Shown: one piece after another, positions 3,631 through 5,474 of the stretch
Layout: each line of letters begins with the position of its first letter
How positions within the stretch are numbered: the stretch's first letter is position 1
Assembly: GCA_018819665.1 (NCBI GenBank)
Contig: JAHJOY010000213.1
Span: 1-5,474 of the forward strand
DNA length: 5,474 nt
Direction of reading: 5' to 3'
DNA from: a bacterium
GTDB taxonomy: Bacteria > Atribacterota > Phoenicimicrobiia > Phoenicimicrobiales > Phoenicimicrobiaceae
Notes under the pieces: model-generated
Databases searched by the model: none
Seen by the model: the letters and a program-made list of their open reading frames with translations, nothing else
What the model was told of the DNA's origin: nothing
Program-made: the position numbers and the translations under genes

Positions 3631-4203
3631 GTGGATATCGATTTAATAAAATTAAAATTAAAAGAGATGTTGGGCGAAGAGAGATTAGACCACTCGGTTA
3701 ATGCTTCTAAAATTGCCCGCAAATTAGCTATAAAATATGATTATGATGCAGATAAAGCCGAAGTTGCCGGATTATTACATGATTGTGCCAAAGATTTAGA
3801 TTGTAAGAGTTTGGAAAAGATGGTTTTAGAATATAATATAGAACTTGATGAAATTATTCAAAAAATTCCTAAATTGTTGCACCCTTTGGTAGGGGCAGCT
3901 ATTGCAAAAAAGGAATTTAACGTTCAAGATCCTGTTATTTTAAAAGCAATAAAAGCACACAGTACCGGTGCAGCTCAAATGTCCCTTTTGGATAAGATAA
4001 TTTATCTGAGTGATAAGATTGAACCTTTGAGGAATATGAACGGAGTGGAAGAAGTAAGAAAAATGGCAGAAAAAGATTTGGATAGAGCAGTATTAATGGC
4101 TCTGGATAAAGGGTTGATCTATCTGATAAGTAAAAATTTACTAATTCATCCAATTTCTATTGAAGCCAGGAACAATATCCTAAGCAAGGTGGTTTTTGTT
4201 TAA
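3631..4203 (+). CDS. yqeK: YqeK-family HD-domain bis(5'-nucleosyl)-tetraphosphatase
   Basis: YqeK proteins are HD-superfamily metal-dependent hydrolases; members from Gram-positive bacteria cleave diadenosine tetraphosphate symmetrically to two ADP. From GTG 3631 the protein is 190 aa (192 from ATG 3625). Metal-site residues visible: H21 in LDHSVNASKIA, the H50-D51 pair in AGLLHDCAKD, H84 in LLHPLVGA, H110 in AIKAHSTG, and D128 in YLSDKIEPLR, where the family usually has ADKIEP. All HD ligands are present, so an active enzyme is expected. It lies directly downstream of nadD, a common pairing that puts NAD synthesis and Np4A turnover together, and its TAA overlaps the ATG of the LCP gene by one base. 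The 71-nt gap to nadD is mostly hairpin. Confidence 0.93.
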   Translation: MDIDLIKLKLKEMLGEERLDHSVNASKIARKLAIKYDYDADKAEVAGLLHDCAKDLDCKSLEKMVLEYNIELDEIIQKIPKLLHPLVGAAIAKKEFNVQDPVILKAIKAHSTGAAQMSLLDKIIYLSDKIEPLRNMNGVEEVRKMAEKDLDRAVLMALDKGLIYLISKNLLIHPISIEARNNILSKVVFV

Positions 4204-5387
4204 TGTATGAAAATAATTTAGGGGAAAGGATAAGAAGAAACAAAGGAAGAAACCTAAAAAAGAAAAAAGAAAAAAAAGTAATCTTAATTATGTTTTCTGT
4301 CCTATTATTAGTTGTCCTAATTTTTTTATTAAAATATTTTGGGATATTTCCCTTCAGCTCTGACATAATGTCTTACAATCGAGTGAATATCTTAATTGTG
4401 GGCTGTGACGAGATTGAAAACCACGGACGTGCGGATACTATTGTTTTTTTAAGCATTTCTCCTAAGACTAAAGATGTCCTTATCCTGTCCATTCCCAGAG
4501 ATACCAGGGTGGAAATTCCAGAAAGAGGAATGGACAAAATAAATCATGCCTATGCCTTTGGAGGAGAAAGATTGATATCTAAAACTGTCAGTTCCTTTTT
4601 AGATGTACCGATTCATTTTTATGCAGTGGCAGATTTTAACGGATTTGTTTATATTATTGATGAATTAGGCGGGGTAGAGATTGATGTAGAAAAAGAGATG
4701 CATTATGTGGATAAAGCAGGAGGAGTAGAAATAAATCTTTACCCAGGGAAGCAAATATTAGATGGGGAAAAATCTTTGCAATACATAAGATTCAGGCACG
4801 ATAAATTGGGAGATTTAGGCCGAATAAAAAGGCAACAAAAATTAGCCTTAGCTGTAATAAAAAAAATGATGAACTTTGATTTTATAACTAAGATTCCGCA
4901 GATATCTGAAGGGATGAAAGGATATATAGAGACTAATATAAAAGCACAAGATGCTATTGCTTTAGCTAATTTGTTCAGAGGTGTGAATCAAGAAAAGTTT
5001 ATGATTGAAACCGTTCAGAGCAAGCCAGTTTACATTGAAGGAGTTAGCTATTTAGAACCTAATGTGGAAGAAGTGCGGCAAAGGGTAAAGTCACTGATCT
5101 ATGGTAAAAATAGTGGAATAAAGGCAGAAGTTTTAAATGGGAGTGGGATGTCAGGTATTGCTCATAAAATAGCCAAAGATTTAGAATTGCAGGGATTTGA
5201 AATCGTAAATGTTGGTAATGCCGATAATTTTAATTACGAGCAAACTAAAATTATAGTTTATTCAAAAGAGGTAAATTTAGATAATCAATTTAAAGAATTG
5301 TTTAAAGATTTTGAGATTGTTAAAGAATACCAAGACCAAACTAATTTAGATTTAGTTATAATACTGGGGAAGGATATGGCGGAATAG
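4203..5387 (+). CDS. LytR-CpsA-Psr (LCP) family glycopolymer transferase with LytR_C domain
   Basis: LCP enzymes transfer undecaprenyl-phosphate-linked glycopolymers to peptidoglycan outside the membrane. Order in this 394-aa protein: a very basic cytoplasmic N-terminus (9-25), one membrane helix about 26-46, the LCP domain about 60-220 and a C-terminal LytR_C domain about 306-391 (IKAEVLNGSG...). LCP signatures visible: NILIVGCD (62-69), GRADT (75-79) with R76 and D78, SIPRDTRV (96-103) with R99 and D100, INHAYAFGG, ELGGVEIDV, YIRFRH, and GDLGRIKRQQ with R207 and R210. Length and two-domain layout fit LytR-type members. ATG 4203 overlaps the yqeK stop (TAATG), implying translational coupling; AAGGTGG (4186-4192) may serve as ribosome-binding site. 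The nadD-yqeK-LCP order resembles Firmicutes, where rsfS often follows. The glycopolymer substrate is unknown. Confidence 0.93.
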   Translation: MYENNLGERIRRNKGRNLKKKKEKKVILIMFSVLLLVVLIFLLKYFGIFPFSSDIMSYNRVNILIVGCDEIENHGRADTIVFLSISPKTKDVLILSIPRDTRVEIPERGMDKINHAYAFGGERLISKTVSSFLDVPIHFYAVADFNGFVYIIDELGGVEIDVEKEMHYVDKAGGVEINLYPGKQILDGEKSLQYIRFRHDKLGDLGRIKRQQKLALAVIKKMMNFDFITKIPQISEGMKGYIETNIKAQDAIALANLFRGVNQEKFMIETVQSKPVYIEGVSYLEPNVEEVRQRVKSLIYGKNSGIKAEVLNGSGMSGIAHKIAKDLELQGFEIVNVGNADNFNYEQTKIIVYSKEVNLDNQFKELFKDFEIVKEYQDQTNLDLVIILGKDMAE

Positions 5388-5422
5388 TATATCGTATATC
5401 GTATATCGTATATCGTATATAG
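5388..5422 (+). repeat. Heptad tandem repeat TATATCG, four units plus a variant
   Basis: Four identical TATATCG units and a final TATATAG begin at the base after the LCP gene's TAG stop. The 7-bp period is the same as in the other spacers but the unit is different. Confidence 0.9.
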
Positions 5423-5454
5423 TAAAGAAGAGAAAGTGGGTAAGGGGTATAATT

Positions 5455-5474
5455 GTTAATTGGTTAGCTGGTTA
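5455..5474 (+). repeat. Octamer array, cut by the window edge
   Basis: GTTAATTG, GTTAGCTG and GTTA continue the octamer type seen at 267-306, with 15 bp identical to 288-302. This suggests a third spacer of the same kind continues past the window. Confidence 0.75.

Overview
The window carries six complete plus-strand genes and the last codons of a seventh. It comes from an AT-rich bacterial chromosome (by eye about one third G+C), rich in Lys, Glu and Ile and using AGA/AGG for Arg. No rRNA, tRNA, transposase or phage gene is visible. DUF1844 is mostly found in Gram-negative and candidate-phylum lineages, whereas nadD-yqeK-LCP is a Firmicutes-like order. Together with the very repetitive spacers, this suggests an uncultured candidate phylum such as Atribacterota or a relative. 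That placement is inference and weak.

Layout: 1-71, tail of an unidentified gene; 72-541, a repeat-filled spacer; 542-1012, ispF (isoprenoid synthesis, MEP pathway); 1046-1444, a DUF1844 protein; 1445-1559, a short spacer with one hairpin; 1560-2543, an exported TPR protein; 2544-2947, a second repeat-filled spacer; 2948-3559, nadD (NAD synthesis), apparently starting at ATT; 3550-3592, a long hairpin that contains the nadD stop; 3631-4203, yqeK (HD-domain dinucleoside tetraphosphate hydrolase); 4203-5387, an LCP/LytR-family cell-wall ligase overlapping yqeK by one base; 5388-5474, the start of a third repeat spacer.

The genes look like two short housekeeping units: ispF/DUF1844/(TPR) and nadD/yqeK/LCP. 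The second groups nucleotide-cofactor metabolism with envelope assembly; an rsfS gene would be expected downstream by analogy with other bacteria but is not in the window.

The most unusual content is in the spacers. They are built from short tandem units, mostly 7 bp (TAGTNNN, GTNNNNN, ACGCAAT, NNNACTA, TATATCG) and once 8 bp (GTTANCTG-like), interleaved with short near-palindromes of 9-2-9 geometry. The arrays begin at or right after stop codons and end just before Shine-Dalgarno sequences, in opposite orientation at the two ends. Three of the palindromes keep a GGG-NNN-GAT-NN-ATC-N'N'N'-CCC frame while the middle triplet changes with compensation on the other arm. This repeat grammar is the best candidate here for something undescribed; its function cannot be read from the sequence.
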